Part shown: positions 7,810 through 19,106 of the stretch, piece by piece | Layout: every line of letters starts with the position of its first letter | Numbering within the stretch: the first letter of the stretch is position 1 | Assembly (NCBI RefSeq): GCF_001506165.1 | Contig: NZ_CP011427.1 | Location: forward strand, 992,001 to 1,056,000 | Direction of reading: 5' to 3' | Source of the DNA: Pantoea vagans | Lineage (GTDB): Bacteria > Pseudomonadota > Gammaproteobacteria > Enterobacterales > Enterobacteriaceae | Length of the DNA stretch: 64,000 nucleotides | Translations under genes and position numbers: made by a program | Notes under the pieces: generated by a model | What the model was told of the DNA's origin: nothing | What the model saw: the letters and a program-made list of their open reading frames with translations, nothing else | Database searches by the model: none

Positions 7810-8883
7810 ATGTCGTATTGGATGAAGTCGCTGCTTTTGTTGCCTTTTATGTTTGTCGCGTGCGTTCAGGCTGAGCCACTGCAAAAGTCATTTTCTGACT
7901 GGCAGCTCACCTGCAACAACGCGGCTTTTTGCGTGGCGCGCAGCTTTCCCGGTGACAACGGATTAGTGATGACCGTCTCACGTCATGCTGGCGTTAACGA
8001 TCGCCCGCTCCTGCGTATTGATTACGGCAGCGGATACAGTGGCGAACTGCCCGGCGGTACGCTGAAAGATAACCTGCTGCTGGATCAGCGTCGCTTGACG
8101 CCAGACCTTAAACACTGGTCAGTTGAACCGCACCATCTGGCCACCAGTAATGCCGTTGCCATTGACGAGTTTCTGGCACAAACGCTGGATGCCAACAATC
8201 TGCAGCTGACCTATCAAGCCAAAGCCACTATTCCTTTAAGCGGCATGAAAGCGGCACTGCTGTTGATGGATGAAGTGCAGGGCAGGGTGAACGGTGGCAG
8301 TGCCTGGGTGAAGCGGGGAGATCGGGCGCAGTGGGATGTACCGCCGCCGCCACAGCTGCCGCAGCTACCCACGCCTTTACCGCAACCCGCACCACTGACC
8401 CAAGAGGAAACCGCCGGGTTAATTGACTATGGCACCTGGCGCGTCAATACCGATAACTGCTCGCTTGATCCGCTGCGGCGAGAAGTGACGGTGGCACCGC
8501 TCACCGACACCAAAGCGTTGATCTTAGTCAGCTGCGAAACCGGCGCTTACAACGTGATTGATCTGGCGTTTGAAGTGACGCGCAGACAGCCCTATGTGGC
8601 GCGCGGATTGATGCTGAACTTGCCCTTTACGCCGCCATCACGCAGCGATAATCAGTTGGAGTTGGTTAACGCAGAGTTCGATGCCAGCAGTGGTCTGCTG
8701 TACACCTTCAGTAAAGGGCGTGGTTTGGGAGATTGCGGCGTAGCGACCCGTTGGCAGTTCGATGGCAACGAATTTGTGCTGGCCGAGTATGCCGAAGAGA
8801 AAATCTGCGATGCCTGGCATAGCAGTGAGGACTGGCCAACGTTATGGGTTAGCCAGTCGCAGAATGCGGTTCAGTCGCGTTAA
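7810..8883 (+). CDS. ypfG: DUF1176 family exported protein YpfG
   Basis: This 357-residue protein has a hydrophobic N-terminal signal (KSLLLLPFMFVACVQA) and then the DUF1176 body. E. coli YpfG landmarks include FSDWQLTCNNAAFCVAR, LSGMKAALLLMDEVQGRV, DYGTWRVN, CSLDPLRREV, LISCETGAYN-like LVSCETGAYN, KGRGLGDCGVATRWQFDG and a C-terminal WPTLWV. A proline-rich linker (about residues 180-200) separates the two halves. The start at 7810 has a TTGGGGA element 11 bases upstream; an ATG four codons later (7822) is also possible. The function is unknown; it is probably periplasmic. In E. coli it also lies by tktB, whereas here ampH sits between them. Confidence 0.85.
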   Translation: MSYWMKSLLLLPFMFVACVQAEPLQKSFSDWQLTCNNAAFCVARSFPGDNGLVMTVSRHAGVNDRPLLRIDYGSGYSGELPGGTLKDNLLLDQRRLTPDLKHWSVEPHHLATSNAVAIDEFLAQTLDANNLQLTYQAKATIPLSGMKAALLLMDEVQGRVNGGSAWVKRGDRAQWDVPPPPQLPQLPTPLPQPAPLTQEETAGLIDYGTWRVNTDNCSLDPLRREVTVAPLTDTKALILVSCETGAYNVIDLAFEVTRRQPYVARGLMLNLPFTPPSRSDNQLELVNAEFDASSGLLYTFSKGRGLGDCGVATRWQFDGNEFVLAEYAEEKICDAWHSSEDWPTLWVSQSQNAVQSR

Positions 8884-8903
8884 TCAGGCGGCTGGAAAAC
8901 ATG

Positions 8904-8983
8904 ACCGTAGCGGCGCGATTCATCGCGCTTCCCCCAAGCGTTGATGCTGCTCAAAGACGCGCAATAAATTGCGCCGCTACGGT
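8904..8983. repeat. intergenic palindromic repeat, intact copy
   Basis: Outer arms ACCGTAGCGGCGC (8904-8916) and GCGCCGCTACGGT (8971-8983) are perfect inverted repeats. Inside them lie the smaller palindromes GCGCGATTCATCGCGC and GCGCAATAAATTGC. The same design recurs at 20767-20831 and, degenerate, at 7487-7562. It lies between the convergent genes ypfG and ampH, so a terminator-like or BIME-like role is possible. Confidence 0.8.
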
Positions 8984-9011
8984 TGAGTGCCTCATATAGG
9001 GTCGTGAATGA

Positions 9012-10181
9012 TTAACGAATCGCTTGCACCGTCATCGGTGAGCCGTTCTGGTTACCAACCAACTCGGCTAGCAGGTTATTCACGCCATCACTCATCGGAG
9101 TAAAGCGTGACAGCGGTGAACGTGTCACCACGACAAACACCCCAACATTGTTCTGCGGCACCATCGCCATATAGGTAATGAAGCCTCCGCCGCCGCCGGT
9201 TTTCTCGATGATGCCAGGACGGCCCTCTTTTGGCCCCATATAAACCCAGCCCATGCCTAAGGCATCGGCGCGTCCTGGCACATCCATCCCTTCGACTTTG
9301 GTCAGTTGGTCGCGACGATAGATCAGCGTTTGCAAACGATCAATCTGTGGCGTGCGATGATTGACTGCCGAGTTCAGGAACTGCTGCATCCAACGGCCCA
9401 TGTCATCAGGTGTCGAGTAAACGCCACCGCTGCCCACGGCCGCCAGCGTATTGTTGCACGGGCTGGCCCCTTTTTCTGGGATCATCAGACGTTGGCATTG
9501 ATCCGGTGACGGAGTAAAGGTGGTGTCTTTCATGCCCAGTGGGCGCGTCACCAACTGCTGCAACAGCGCTGGGTAGGGCATCCCGCCGGCTTTCGACAAG
9601 GCATCGCCCAGCAGATCAAAACCCAGGTTAGAGTAAGACGCTTGGGTGCCTGGCGTCGCCTTCAACTCGGCACCACGCAGCCATTGCCAACGGTCGGCTT
9701 TGGTTGGCCAGACAAATACCGGACGATGCGGTTTGCCACCTGGCTGTTCGCGCGGCAGGCTGCCGGTGTGGGTGGCAAGGTTGATCAGGCGAATCGGCTG
9801 GCCGTTATAACTTGGGACACGTGCGCCAGGAGGCGCATATTTACTCAGCGGATCGTCAAGACGGATCTGACCGCGCTCGGCCATCTTCACCATCACTTCG
9901 CTGGTCATCAACTTACTCAATGAAGCAATGCGAATCACTGAATCAAGCTGGGGGCGGACATTATTGCCGGGGCTGGTATCACCAAAGCTGGCGAACACGC
10001 GCTGATTGCCATCAATCGCCACCAACGCCATACCAGTTGCACCGCTGCCATAGAAAATGTGCTCGGCATAACGATCAACGATCTGAGAGGCCAGCAGCGG
10101 ATCGGCGGCGGTCTGCGCCATGCTTTTTAATGGAAGCACTGAAACCATTAAGGCCAGTAAAAAGGGAGTACGTTTTTTCAA
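9012..10181 (-). CDS. ampH: D-alanyl-D-alanine carboxypeptidase/endopeptidase AmpH
   Basis: This 389-residue penicillin-binding protein of the class C beta-lactamase fold has an N-terminal signal peptide ending about residue 22 (SMAQ). The catalytic SxxK motif is SLSK at residues 87-90, followed by the YSN motif (ASYSNLGFD) and a KTGGGGGF box near the C-terminus. Near-identity to E. coli AmpH runs through AEHIFYGSGATGMALV, KYAPPGARVPSYNG, HRPVFVWPT and TFTPSPDQC. The enzyme trims and cleaves peptidoglycan peptides in the periplasm and takes part in muropeptide recycling. In E. coli ampH lies elsewhere, so its place between ypfG and tktB is a rearrangement. Confidence 0.95.
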   Translation of the reverse strand: MKKRTPFLLALMVSVLPLKSMAQTAADPLLASQIVDRYAEHIFYGSGATGMALVAIDGNQRVFASFGDTSPGNNVRPQLDSVIRIASLSKLMTSEVMVKMAERGQIRLDDPLSKYAPPGARVPSYNGQPIRLINLATHTGSLPREQPGGKPHRPVFVWPTKADRWQWLRGAELKATPGTQASYSNLGFDLLGDALSKAGGMPYPALLQQLVTRPLGMKDTTFTPSPDQCQRLMIPEKGASPCNNTLAAVGSGGVYSTPDDMGRWMQQFLNSAVNHRTPQIDRLQTLIYRRDQLTKVEGMDVPGRADALGMGWVYMGPKEGRPGIIEKTGGGGGFITYMAMVPQNNVGVFVVVTRSPLSRFTPMSDGVNNLLAELVGNQNGSPMTVQAIR

Positions 10182-10284
10182 CGGGAAAGCGTCCGCAACA
10201 GGAATCGGAGGAAAGCCTATAGTAATCAGTTTGCGCGGTGCGGGAAGGGGGAAAGTGGGATTTTTTTCTGTATCAGGCTGTGAT

Positions 10285-10320
10285 CAAAAAACGGCCCATA
10301 CGTTGGTAAACGCAGGGCCG
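10285..10320 (-). terminator. rho-independent terminator of tktB
   Basis: On the minus strand a hairpin CGGCCC-TGCGT / ACGTA-GGGCCG is followed directly by a run of six T residues. It begins a few bases after the tktB stop codon. Confidence 0.8.
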
Positions 10321-10326
10321 AATCGA

Positions 10327-12336
10327 TTAGTGCGGCTTGAGTAATGCTTCGGTGTGGCTCACGATATTTTCCACGGTAAAGCCAAACTCCGCGAACAGCT
10401 TACCGGCGGGTGCGGACTCCCCGAAGGTGGTCATCCCGACAATCGCGCCATCCAGACCGACATATTTGAACCAGTAATCGGCGATGCCCGCTTCAACGGC
10501 CACGCGCGCTTTCACGCTCGAAGGTAGCACGGATTCACGGTAGGCCACGTCCTGCTTATCAAACATATCCGTGCTTGGCAGCGAAACCACGCGGATTTTA
10601 TGGCCGTTAGCGCCCAGTTTATCCGCTGCACCCAAGGCGATTTCAATTTCGGAACCGGTGGCAATAATGATGGCTTCCGGCGTGCCGTCACAATCCTGCA
10701 GCACATAACCCCCTTTGGCGATATCAGCCACCTGGGTCTTGCTCCGCTCAGGTTGCAGCAGATTCTGCCGTGACAGAATCAGCGCTGTCGGGCCATGGTG
10801 ACGCTCGACGGCCGCTTTCCATGCCACGGCGGTTTCTACCTGATCACAAGGACGCCAGACACTCATATTCGGCGTGACACGCAGGCTGGCGAGTTGCTCA
10901 ACTGGCTGGTGTGTTGGGCCATCTTCACCCAAACCGATCGAGTCATGGGTATAGACAAGCACCTGGCGCGCCTTCATCAATGCGGCCATGCGCACTGCGT
11001 TACGCGCGTACTCAACAAACATCAGGAAGGTGGCGGTATAAGGAATAAAGCCGCCGTGTACGGCAATCCCGTTGCCAATGGCGGTCATACCAAATTCACG
11101 CACGCCGTAGTGAATGTAGTTACCGGCAATGTCCTCTTTGATCGATTTCGAGCCTGACCAGATAGTGAGGTTACTCGGCGCGAGGTCAGCGGAGCCGCCC
11201 ATCAGTTCAGGCAGCAGTTTGCCATAAACTTCCAGGGTGTTTTGCGAGGCTTTGCGGCTGGCAATTTTTTGCGGATTCGCCTGTAGCTGCTCAACAAAAG
11301 CCTGAGTTTCATCTGCCCACTTCGCGGGCATACCGCCGTCGAGGCGGCGGCTGAACTCTTTAGCGAGATCGGGGTGTGCAGCCTGATAGGCAGCGAATTT
11401 TTCATCCCAGGCTTTTTCTCGCTGATTGCCAGCTTCTTTCGCATCCCATTGCTGGTAGATCTCTTTCGGAATTTCAAACGGGGGATAATGCCAACCCAGT
11501 TTCTGGCGCGTTAACGCCACTTCCTGCTCGCCCAGCGCCGCGCCGTGCGACTCTTCTTTACCGGCTTTGTTCGGCGAGCCAAATCCGATGATGGTGCGGC
11601 AGATAATCAGAGACGGTTTGTCCGTGACACTCTGCGCCTCTTTAATGGCTGCGGCGATGGCCTCTGGGTCGTGTCCGTCAATCCCTTCGGCACTGCCGAC
11701 TACGTGCCAGTTGTAGGCTTCAAAGCGCTTGTGGGTGTCATCGGTGAACCAGCCTTCGGTTTCACCATCAATCGAGATGCCGTTGTGATCATAGAAGCCA
11801 ATCAGTTTGCCGAGGCCAAGGGTGCCCGCCAGTGAACTGACTTCGTGCGAGATGCCCTCCATCAGGCATCCATCGCCCATAAACACATAGGTGTAGTGAT
11901 CGACAATGTCGTGACCAGGGCGGTTAAATTGTGCCGCCAGCGTGCGTTCGGCAATCGCCATGCCCACCGCATTGGCGAGGCCCTGACCGAGCGGTCCGGT
12001 GGTGGTTTCAATGCCTGGCGTATAGCCCAGCTCTGGGTGACCCGGTGTTTTCGAATGCAACTGGCGGAAGTTTTTCAGCTCTTCCATTGGCAGGTCATAA
12101 CCGGTGAGGTGCAGCAAACTGTATTGCAACATCGAACCGTGGCCGTTGGAGAGAATGAAGCGGTCGCGGTCAGCCCACGCCGGGTTATTAGGGTTGTGTT
12201 TCAGGACATCGCGCCATAACACTTCAGCGATATCCGCCATCCCCATCGGCATGCCAGGGTGACCTGAATTTGCTTTTTGTACCGCATCCATACTCAAAGC
12301 ACGAATCGCGTTAGCCAACTCTCTGCGTGAAGACAT
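10327..12336 (-). CDS. tktB: transketolase (TktB by synteny)
   Basis: This 669-residue thiamine-diphosphate enzyme moves two-carbon units between pentose-phosphate pathway sugars. Motifs run along the chain: [36 protein letters not shown], the ThDP-binding [37 protein letters not shown] and the [11 protein letters not shown] segment of the pyrimidine domain. The start at 12336 ([15 protein letters not shown]) has a GGAGT site upstream; a longer reading to 12390 adds 18 residues absent from the family. TktA and TktB are close in sequence, so the name rests on linkage to talA, which lies 69 bases upstream and is probably co-transcribed. In E. coli this pair belongs to the RpoS regulon. Confidence 0.93.
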   Translation of the reverse strand: MSSRRELANAIRALSMDAVQKANSGHPGMPMGMADIAEVLWRDVLKHNPNNPAWADRDRFILSNGHGSMLQYSLLHLTGYDLPMEELKNFRQLHSKTPGHPELGYTPGIETTTGPLGQGLANAVGMAIAERTLAAQFNRPGHDIVDHYTYVFMGDGCLMEGISHEVSSLAGTLGLGKLIGFYDHNGISIDGETEGWFTDDTHKRFEAYNWHVVGSAEGIDGHDPEAIAAAIKEAQSVTDKPSLIICRTIIGFGSPNKAGKEESHGAALGEQEVALTRQKLGWHYPPFEIPKEIYQQWDAKEAGNQREKAWDEKFAAYQAAHPDLAKEFSRRLDGGMPAKWADETQAFVEQLQANPQKIASRKASQNTLEVYGKLLPELMGGSADLAPSNLTIWSGSKSIKEDIAGNYIHYGVREFGMTAIGNGIAVHGGFIPYTATFLMFVEYARNAVRMAALMKARQVLVYTHDSIGLGEDGPTHQPVEQLASLRVTPNMSVWRPCDQVETAVAWKAAVERHHGPTALILSRQNLLQPERSKTQVADIAKGGYVLQDCDGTPEAIIIATGSEIEIALGAADKLGANGHKIRVVSLPSTDMFDKQDVAYRESVLPSSVKARVAVEAGIADYWFKYVGLDGAIVGMTTFGESAPAGKLFAEFGFTVENIVSHTEALLKPH

Positions 12337-12405
12337 AGGGTACTCCGTTTTGATTGGGCAATTGAGGACGAGCAGACGCTCGTCCGGCATGAGAAGTTTT
12401 GTTGC

Positions 12406-13356
12406 TTACAGACGTGAAGCCAGCACATCCTCCAGCTTCTGCTGGTCAATGGCGAACTGGCGGATACCGTCAGACAGTTTTTCTACCGCCATCGGATCCT
12501 GATTATGCTCCCAGCGGAACTCTGCTTCGGAGAGCGGTGCCGGTTGGTGGAAGCCTTCGGTTGAGGGTTCCAGCTTGCGCTCCAGCGGTGCATCGCTGTT
12601 CGCCAGCTCTTCTAAAAGATTCGGCGAGATAGTCAGGCGGTCACAGCCAGCCAGTGCCTGGATCTGTTCGACTTTACGGAAGCTGGCGCCCATGATCACT
12701 GTGCTGTAACGATGCTTTTTGTAGTAATCGTAGATACGGCGTACCGATTTCACGCCGGGATCTTCATCCACCACATAAGGGTCGAGAGGTTTACGGCTGT
12801 TGTACCAGTCGTAGATACGGCCAACGAACGGAGAAATCAGGAACACGCCTGCTTCGGCACAGGCCCGCGCCTGAGCGAAAGAGAACAGCAGCGTCAGGTT
12901 GCACTGAATGCCATTTTTCTCCAGCTCTTCAGCGGCTTTGATCCCTTCCCAGGTGGATGCCAGTTTAATCAGGATGCGAGAGCGGTCGATGCCATTCTCT
13001 TCATACATCCGTACCAGTTTTTCAGCTTTGGTGACACACATGCCACGATCGAAGGAGAGGCGCGCATCCACTTCGGTAGAGACACGGCCCGGTACGCTTT
13101 TCAGAATTTCCATACCGAGGTTAATCGCCACTTTGTCGCTGGCGTTGATGATTTGTGTCTCTTTGCTGCCACCCTGTTTTTTTGCATAGTCGATGGCGTC
13201 ATCAATCAGATGTTTATAAGCGTCGAGGCCGGCAGCTTTCAGAATCAATGAAGGGTTGGTGGTGGCGTCTTCCGGATGGTATTGGCGAATGGATTCGATA
13301 TCGCCACTGTCTGCCACCACGGTGGTGAACTGTTTCAATGCATCTAGCTGGTTCAT
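12406..13356 (-). CDS. talA: transaldolase A
   Basis: This 316-residue class I aldolase transfers a dihydroxyacetone unit in the non-oxidative pentose-phosphate pathway. The Schiff-base lysine is Lys131 in the motif [12 protein letters not shown]. Other family landmarks are [14 protein letters not shown] (30-43), [29 protein letters not shown] and IMGASFRK. It is shared in order with E. coli talA-tktB and read in the same direction as tktB. The start ATG at 13356 is preceded by AAGGAGTTAAGCA, a strong ribosome binding site. Confidence 0.95.
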   Translation of the reverse strand: MNQLDALKQFTTVVADSGDIESIRQYHPEDATTNPSLILKAAGLDAYKHLIDDAIDYAKKQGGSKETQIINASDKVAINLGMEILKSVPGRVSTEVDARLSFDRGMCVTKAEKLVRMYEENGIDRSRILIKLASTWEGIKAAEELEKNGIQCNLTLLFSFAQARACAEAGVFLISPFVGRIYDWYNSRKPLDPYVVDEDPGVKSVRRIYDYYKKHRYSTVIMGASFRKVEQIQALAGCDRLTISPNLLEELANSDAPLERKLEPSTEGFHQPAPLSEAEFRWEHNQDPMAVEKLSDGIRQFAIDQQKLEDVLASRL

Positions 13357-13685
13357 TGCTTAACTCCTTGATTAGCAAATGTATGGGCAAAAGAGCCGTG
13401 CCCTTTCCTGTTGAGTCGTGGCCCAACACAGTGCTACAGACGTTGCACGAAGAAAATGCGTTTTCTCTGATTGTGGCGACGAAGTGCATCTGTGACAGAT
13501 GGGGTGGCCTGATCGGTTCAGCAACGCGTTTTGCCATCCTTAAGGATAGCAGGCTGAGCCAAACCCGCAGGCGAAGCCGTAGCAATCTGTGCCCTTGAGA
13601 CTGTGCGTTCTTTGAGCGCCTTCACCCTCTTTTGTGCCGTTGATTCCTATACTGGTGGCTTCTCAGCTGCGCAAAAGGATGCCTA
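13357..13685. other. 329-base intergenic region between divergent talA and maeB
   Basis: This region must carry the promoters of talA-tktB (leftward) and maeB (rightward). A ribosome binding site AAAAGGATGCCTA precedes maeB. A small hairpin (CCATCCTTAAGGATAG, about 13535-13550) is visible. No gene or known repeat was recognised. Confidence 0.5.
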
Positions 13686-15965
13686 ATGGACGATCAACTC
13701 AAGCAAAGCGCTCTCGATTTTCATCAATTCCCCACGCCCGGAAAAATTCAGGTTTCCCCGACTAAACCCCTCGCGACACAACGTGATCTGGCATTGGCCT
13801 ATTCGCCTGGCGTGGCGGCACCTTGCCTGGAGATTGCCGCCGATCCGCTGGCGGCACATAAATACACCGCACGCGGCAACCTGGTGGCGGTGATCTCCAA
13901 CGGCACGGCGGTGTTGGGCCTCGGTAATATCGGCGCGCTGGCGGGCAAGCCGGTGATGGAAGGCAAGGGGGTGCTGTTTAAGAAGTTTGCCGGCATTGAT
14001 GTGTTCGATATCGAAATCGATGAGCTGGACCCGGATAAGCTGATTGAGGTGGTCGCCGCCCTGGAGCCAACATTTGGCGGGATCAATCTGGAGGATATCA
14101 AAGCGCCTGAGTGCTTTTACATTGAGCAGAAGCTGCGTGAGCGTATGAAAATTCCCGTTTTCCACGACGATCAACACGGTACGGCGATCATCTGTACTGC
14201 GGCGGTGCTCAACGGACTGACTATCGTGAAAAAGGCCATCTCGGATGTGCGGCTGGTGGTGTCAGGCGCAGGCGCCTCGGCGATTGCCTGCCTGAACTTG
14301 CTGGTGGCGTTGGGCATGCAGAAACACAACATTGTGGTCTGCGATTCCAAAGGAGTGATCTACCGCGACCGTGAACCGAATATGACGCCCACCAAAGCCG
14401 AGTATGCCATAGCGGATAATGGGGCGCGCACGCTGGATGAGGTGATTGGCGGCGCGGATATTTTCCTCGGCTGTTCAGGCCCTAAAGCGCTGACGCCAGA
14501 AATGGTGCAAAAAATGGCGCAAGATCCGCTGATTCTGGCTCTTGCTAATCCTGAACCGGAGATCATGCCGCCGTTAGCGAAACAGGTGCGACCGGATGCG
14601 ATTATCTGCACCGGACGTTCCGATTTCCCTAATCAGGTCAACAATGTGCTCTGTTTTCCGTTTATCTTCCGTGGCGCACTGGATGTCGGTGCTACTGCGA
14701 TCAATGAAGAGATGAAACTGGCGGCGGTGCACGCCATTGCCGCGCTGGCGCAGGCAGAACAGAGCGATGTGGTGGCATCGGCTTACGACGATCAGGACCT
14801 GAGTTTCGGCGCGGAATACCTCATTCCCAAGCCTTTCGATCCGCGCTTAATTGTGCAAATCGCACCCGCTGTTGCCAAAGCAGCGATGGAATCGGGCGTG
14901 GCAACCCGACCGATTACTGACTTTGATGCCTATCGTGAGCAGCTCACCGAGTTCGTCTACAAAACTAACCTGTTTATGAAGCCGATCTTCTCGCAGGCAC
15001 GAAAAGATCCGAAACGGGTGGTGATGGCGGAAGGGGAGGAGGTGCGCGTGCTGCACGCCACGCAGGAGCTGGTGTCGTTAGGGCTGGCAAAACCGATTTT
15101 GATTGGCCGCCCGAATGTGATTGCCATGCGTATTCAGAAACAAGGGTTAAAAATCGAGGCAGGTAAAGATTTCGAGATCGTGAATAACGAGTCGGACCCA
15201 CGGTTTAAGGAGTACTGGAACGAGTATTACCAGATCATGAAACGGCGTGGTGTGACACCGGAAACCGCGCAGCGTGCGGTGATCGGCAATCCGACGTTGA
15301 TCGGTGCCATCATGGTGCATCGGGGAGAAGCCGACGCGATGATTTGCGGCACTATTGGCGATTATCGTGAGCATTATGATGTGGTGGAGAAAGTGTTTGG
15401 CTTCCGCGACGACGTGAAAGTGGCGGGGGCGATGAACGCACTGCTGCTGCCAAGCGGCAACACTTTCCTGGCGGATACCTATGTGAATGAGGACCCCAGC
15501 GCGGAGCAACTGGCGGATATCACCTTGCTGGCGGCTGAAACCGTGCGCCGCTTTGGTATTGAGCCGCGAGTGGCGCTGCTGTCGCACTCCAGCTTCGGTA
15601 CGTCGAATGCACCGGGCGCGCGTAAGATGCGTGAAGCGCTGGCGCTGATTCAAAGCCGGGCACCGGAGTTAGAGATCGATGGTGAGATGCACGGTGATGC
15701 TGCGTTGGTGGAGAGTATTCGGCGAGAGTTGATGCCCGATAGCCCGCTCAAAGGTACCGCCAATCTGTTGATCATGCCAAACGTTGAAGCGGCGCGAATC
15801 AGCTACAACCTGCTGCGCGTGTCGTGCTCGGAAGGGGTGACCGTTGGGCCGGTATTAATGGGCATCAGTAAGCCGGTGCATGTGCTGACGCGTATCGCCT
15901 CGGTGCGGCGCATCGTGAATATGGTGGCGTTAGCGGTGGTGGAGGCGCAGACCGAGCCGTTGTGA
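13686..15965 (+). CDS. maeB: NADP-dependent malic enzyme MaeB
   Basis: This 759-residue cytoplasmic enzyme oxidatively decarboxylates malate to pyruvate with NADP+. The N-terminal two-thirds is the malic enzyme: [14 protein letters not shown], the NAD(P)-fold [15 protein letters not shown], and [26 protein letters not shown]. From about residue 430 on comes a phosphotransacetylase-like domain ([44 protein letters not shown]), which lets acetyl-CoA regulate the enzyme in the E. coli protein. The length matches E. coli MaeB (759). The neighbours talA and tktB are as in E. coli, but downstream the eut operon is missing and hemF follows directly. Confidence 0.96.
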   Translation: MDDQLKQSALDFHQFPTPGKIQVSPTKPLATQRDLALAYSPGVAAPCLEIAADPLAAHKYTARGNLVAVISNGTAVLGLGNIGALAGKPVMEGKGVLFKKFAGIDVFDIEIDELDPDKLIEVVAALEPTFGGINLEDIKAPECFYIEQKLRERMKIPVFHDDQHGTAIICTAAVLNGLTIVKKAISDVRLVVSGAGASAIACLNLLVALGMQKHNIVVCDSKGVIYRDREPNMTPTKAEYAIADNGARTLDEVIGGADIFLGCSGPKALTPEMVQKMAQDPLILALANPEPEIMPPLAKQVRPDAIICTGRSDFPNQVNNVLCFPFIFRGALDVGATAINEEMKLAAVHAIAALAQAEQSDVVASAYDDQDLSFGAEYLIPKPFDPRLIVQIAPAVAKAAMESGVATRPITDFDAYREQLTEFVYKTNLFMKPIFSQARKDPKRVVMAEGEEVRVLHATQELVSLGLAKPILIGRPNVIAMRIQKQGLKIEAGKDFEIVNNESDPRFKEYWNEYYQIMKRRGVTPETAQRAVIGNPTLIGAIMVHRGEADAMICGTIGDYREHYDVVEKVFGFRDDVKVAGAMNALLLPSGNTFLADTYVNEDPSAEQLADITLLAAETVRRFGIEPRVALLSHSSFGTSNAPGARKMREALALIQSRAPELEIDGEMHGDAALVESIRRELMPDSPLKGTANLLIMPNVEAARISYNLLRVSCSEGVTVGPVLMGISKPVHVLTRIASVRRIVNMVALAVVEAQTEPL

Positions 15966-15969
15966 TGAA

Positions 15970-16066
15970 CCGGTCGTCATAAATGGCGACCCTACGGGCT
16001 TGTAGGGTGCGCATTTATGCGCACCAGGCCGCAGCGCACACGAAATTCAATGACGCATTTATGCGC
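15970..16066. repeat. intergenic palindromes with mirrored GTAGGGT/ACCCTAC halves
   Basis: The stretch contains GGTCGTCATAAATGGCGACC (15972-15991), then CCTAC...GTAGGG, then GGTGCGCATTTATGCGCACC (16006-16025) and a further GACGCATTTATGCG near 16053. These are adjacent short palindromes of the kind scattered between genes in Pantoea-like genomes. They lie between the stops of maeB and hemF, where E. coli carries the eut operon. Confidence 0.65.
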
Positions 16067-16112
16067 TCAAGGCCAAGGCCGCGGTGTGTTCAACCCCGAT
16101 GACGACGAGGTG

Positions 16113-17036
<924 letters not shown>

Positions 17037-17080
17037 TCACTCGTTCCGGAAATTTGCCGCGATTCTATCACAGGAAAAAG

Positions 17081-17938
17081 CTACGCCTGGCGACGATCGT
17101 ACTCGTTGAAGTAATTGACGATACCATCGGCAATCGCGCTGGCAATTTTCTGACGGAATGCAGTGGTACCCAGCAATTGCTCTTCACGCGGATTAGTAAT
17201 GAACGACGTTTCCACCAGCACCGAGGGGATGGATGGCGACTTTAACACCGCAAATGCCGCCTGTTCGGTGTGCTGGCTGTGCAGATGGTGTACCGGGCGA
17301 ATCTGATCCAGCACGTGTTTACCCAGCGTCAGGCTGTTACGGATGGTGTCGGTCTGCACCAGATCAAACAAAATCTGGTTCAGATAATTATCCTTTTCCT
17401 GTACTTCTGCGCCGCCGACTTTATCGGCATCGTTTTCACGCTGCGACATATAGCGCGCCATGGCGCTGCTGGCACCACGGTTAGAGAGCGCAAACACCGA
17501 AGCGCCATTGGCTTCCGGGCTGGTGTAGCCGTCAGCATGGATTGACATAAACATGCTCGCACCGTGTTGATGAGCGATCTCTACACGCTGATACAGCGGG
17601 ATAAAGTGATCGCTTTCGCGCGTCAACCGCACCTCAACTTTTGGGTGGTTTTGCAGTAGCGTGCGTACCGTGTTGGCAATCGCCAGCACTACGTGTTTCT
17701 CTTCAGAGCCTTCCTCACCCACTGCGCCGGAATCGATGCCGCCATGGCCGGGGTCGATCATCACGATGCGTTTACCGCTGGTCGCCGGTTTCGGGGGCGT
17801 GTGACTTTTACTGATGCGTAAATCGGCGCTCTCTTCTTTCGCCATCACGGCGCGCGGCGACAGCACCGCCAATGCTAAACCAGACAGAATCAACTGACGG
17901 CGATTGGTCAGGCGCTTCAACAGTGAAATCTTACTCAT
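17081..17938 (-). CDS. amiA: N-acetylmuramoyl-L-alanine amidase AmiA
   Basis: This 285-residue periplasmic zinc amidase cleaves septal peptidoglycan for daughter-cell separation. The N-terminus is a Tat-type signal with a twin arginine (NRRQLILSG, residues 12-20) and a hydrophobic stretch. The Amidase_3 domain shows IDPGHGG with zinc ligand His65, a Glu about residue 80 (EEKHVVLAIA), MSIHADGY with a second His, and the C-terminal VETSFITN. E. coli AmiA is exported by Tat and activated by EnvC, and the same is expected here. It is transcribed away from ypeA and towards hemF. Confidence 0.95.
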   Translation of the reverse strand: MSKISLLKRLTNRRQLILSGLALAVLSPRAVMAKEESADLRISKSHTPPKPATSGKRIVMIDPGHGGIDSGAVGEEGSEEKHVVLAIANTVRTLLQNHPKVEVRLTRESDHFIPLYQRVEIAHQHGASMFMSIHADGYTSPEANGASVFALSNRGASSAMARYMSQRENDADKVGGAEVQEKDNYLNQILFDLVQTDTIRNSLTLGKHVLDQIRPVHHLHSQHTEQAAFAVLKSPSIPSVLVETSFITNPREEQLLGTTAFRQKIASAIADGIVNYFNEYDRRQA

Positions 17939-18148
17939 TATGGTGTCCCTGACAGAAAATCCTGCCCAGTGTTATATCGTAACAATTGCCTCGCGGCGAC
18001 CTCACAACCATTTCAGCGCATTACTTTGTATTGCACCGTACTAACAGCAATTTAGCCGTTTTTTTCCCCCGTTGCGCGGTGTGAGGGTTGCGCCAGGCAA
18101 ATAATGCGTGATAATCAGCGAATTGTGCCTAACCGCAGGGTAACGTCG

Positions 18149-18574
18149 ATGGAAATCCGCTCTTTCCGCCAGGAAGATTTTGAAGAAGTAATCACGCTCT
18201 GGGAGCGTTGCGATCTGTTACGTCCGTGGAACGATCCGGAACTGGATATCGAACGTAAAATGAACCACGATCCGGAACTGTTTCTGGTGGCGGAAGTCGG
18301 TGGTGAAGTGGTCGGCACGGTGATGGGCGGGTACGACGGCCACCGGGGTTCGGTCTACTATCTGGCGGTGCATCCCGATTATCAAGGACGGGGTTTTGCC
18401 AATGCGTTGATGAATCGGTTGGAGAAAAAACTGATTGCGCGCGGTTGCCCGAAAATTAATCTGATGGTGCGTGAAGAGAACGATCAGGTGCTCGCCTTCT
18501 ATGAAAAACTCGATTATGAGCCAGTTGATTCGGTGCTGTTGGGTAAACGCCTGATTGAAGATCGCGAGTACTGA
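18149..18574 (+). CDS. ypeA: GNAT-family acetyltransferase YpeA
   Basis: This 141-residue protein has the same length as E. coli YpeA and is nearly identical over [41 protein letters not shown]. The acetyl-CoA binding segment is [22 protein letters not shown] (about residues 74-95). The start at 18149 was chosen by that match; an upstream in-frame ATG at 18104 adds 15 unrelated residues. The substrate is unknown. It heads the ypeA-yfeZ-yfeY-yfeX row, with yfeZ starting 7 bases after its stop. Confidence 0.92.
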   Translation: MEIRSFRQEDFEEVITLWERCDLLRPWNDPELDIERKMNHDPELFLVAEVGGEVVGTVMGGYDGHRGSVYYLAVHPDYQGRGFANALMNRLEKKLIARGCPKINLMVREENDQVLAFYEKLDYEPVDSVLLGKRLIEDREY

Positions 18575-18581
18575 GCCACCG

Positions 18582-19043
18582 ATGATGGGGCTGAAATATT
18601 TACCCGAAGAGTACGATGCAAAAGGGCAGCTGCGGCTGCCGTTTCTTTTCTGGTTAATTCTCTTATTACAGGCGCGTACCTGGCTGTTACTGGTGATGGC
18701 CGGTGCGTCACGTCAACAAGGCAACGATTTACTGGCGCTGTATTATCCCGACCGCCAGAGCTTCTGGCTCGGCTTAGTGTTGGGCATCCCCGCCGCGCTG
18801 GGTTTACTGCTGACTGGTTATCGCCAACGCTGGCCACGCCTGTGGCAGAGCTGGCGGCAGGTGTTAAGTGCTTCACTGCTCATTAGCCTGTTGTGGCAAG
18901 GCTATGGGCTGTTGCAAGGGGCGTTTCCTGATTCGCCACTGCCGCTGCTGTTAACGCTGTTTGACTTGCTGGCATTGGTTTGGCTACAAGCCCATCGACG
19001 TTTACGTGACTGTTTTCTGCCGGAACATCAACATCTCGAATAA
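18582..19043 (+). CDS. yfeZ: inner-membrane protein YfeZ (DUF2919)
   Basis: This protein of about 153 residues has roughly four hydrophobic segments. The family hallmark is DAKGQLRLPFLFWLILLLQARTWLLLVMAGASRQQG near the N-terminus, followed by LLALYYPDRQSFWLGL. The C-terminus ends with a basic RRLRDCFLP stretch. The start is uncertain: adjacent ATGs at 18582 and 18585 follow the ypeA stop, while a longer frame from 18555 would overlap ypeA. The function is unknown. The place between ypeA and yfeY is as in E. coli. Confidence 0.85.
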   Translation: MMGLKYLPEEYDAKGQLRLPFLFWLILLLQARTWLLLVMAGASRQQGNDLLALYYPDRQSFWLGLVLGIPAALGLLLTGYRQRWPRLWQSWRQVLSASLLISLLWQGYGLLQGAFPDSPLPLLLTLFDLLALVWLQAHRRLRDCFLPEHQHLE

Positions 19044-19106
19044 ACTTTTTGCCGCTTTGCGACTCCAACAGGCACGCCAGTCGGCACAGAAGATCAAGGA
19101 GTATTC

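Noticed and set aside
12712..13251. 179-residue open frame on the + strand opposite talA
   Set aside because: Antisense shadow of transaldolase; the talA frame has full family similarity.
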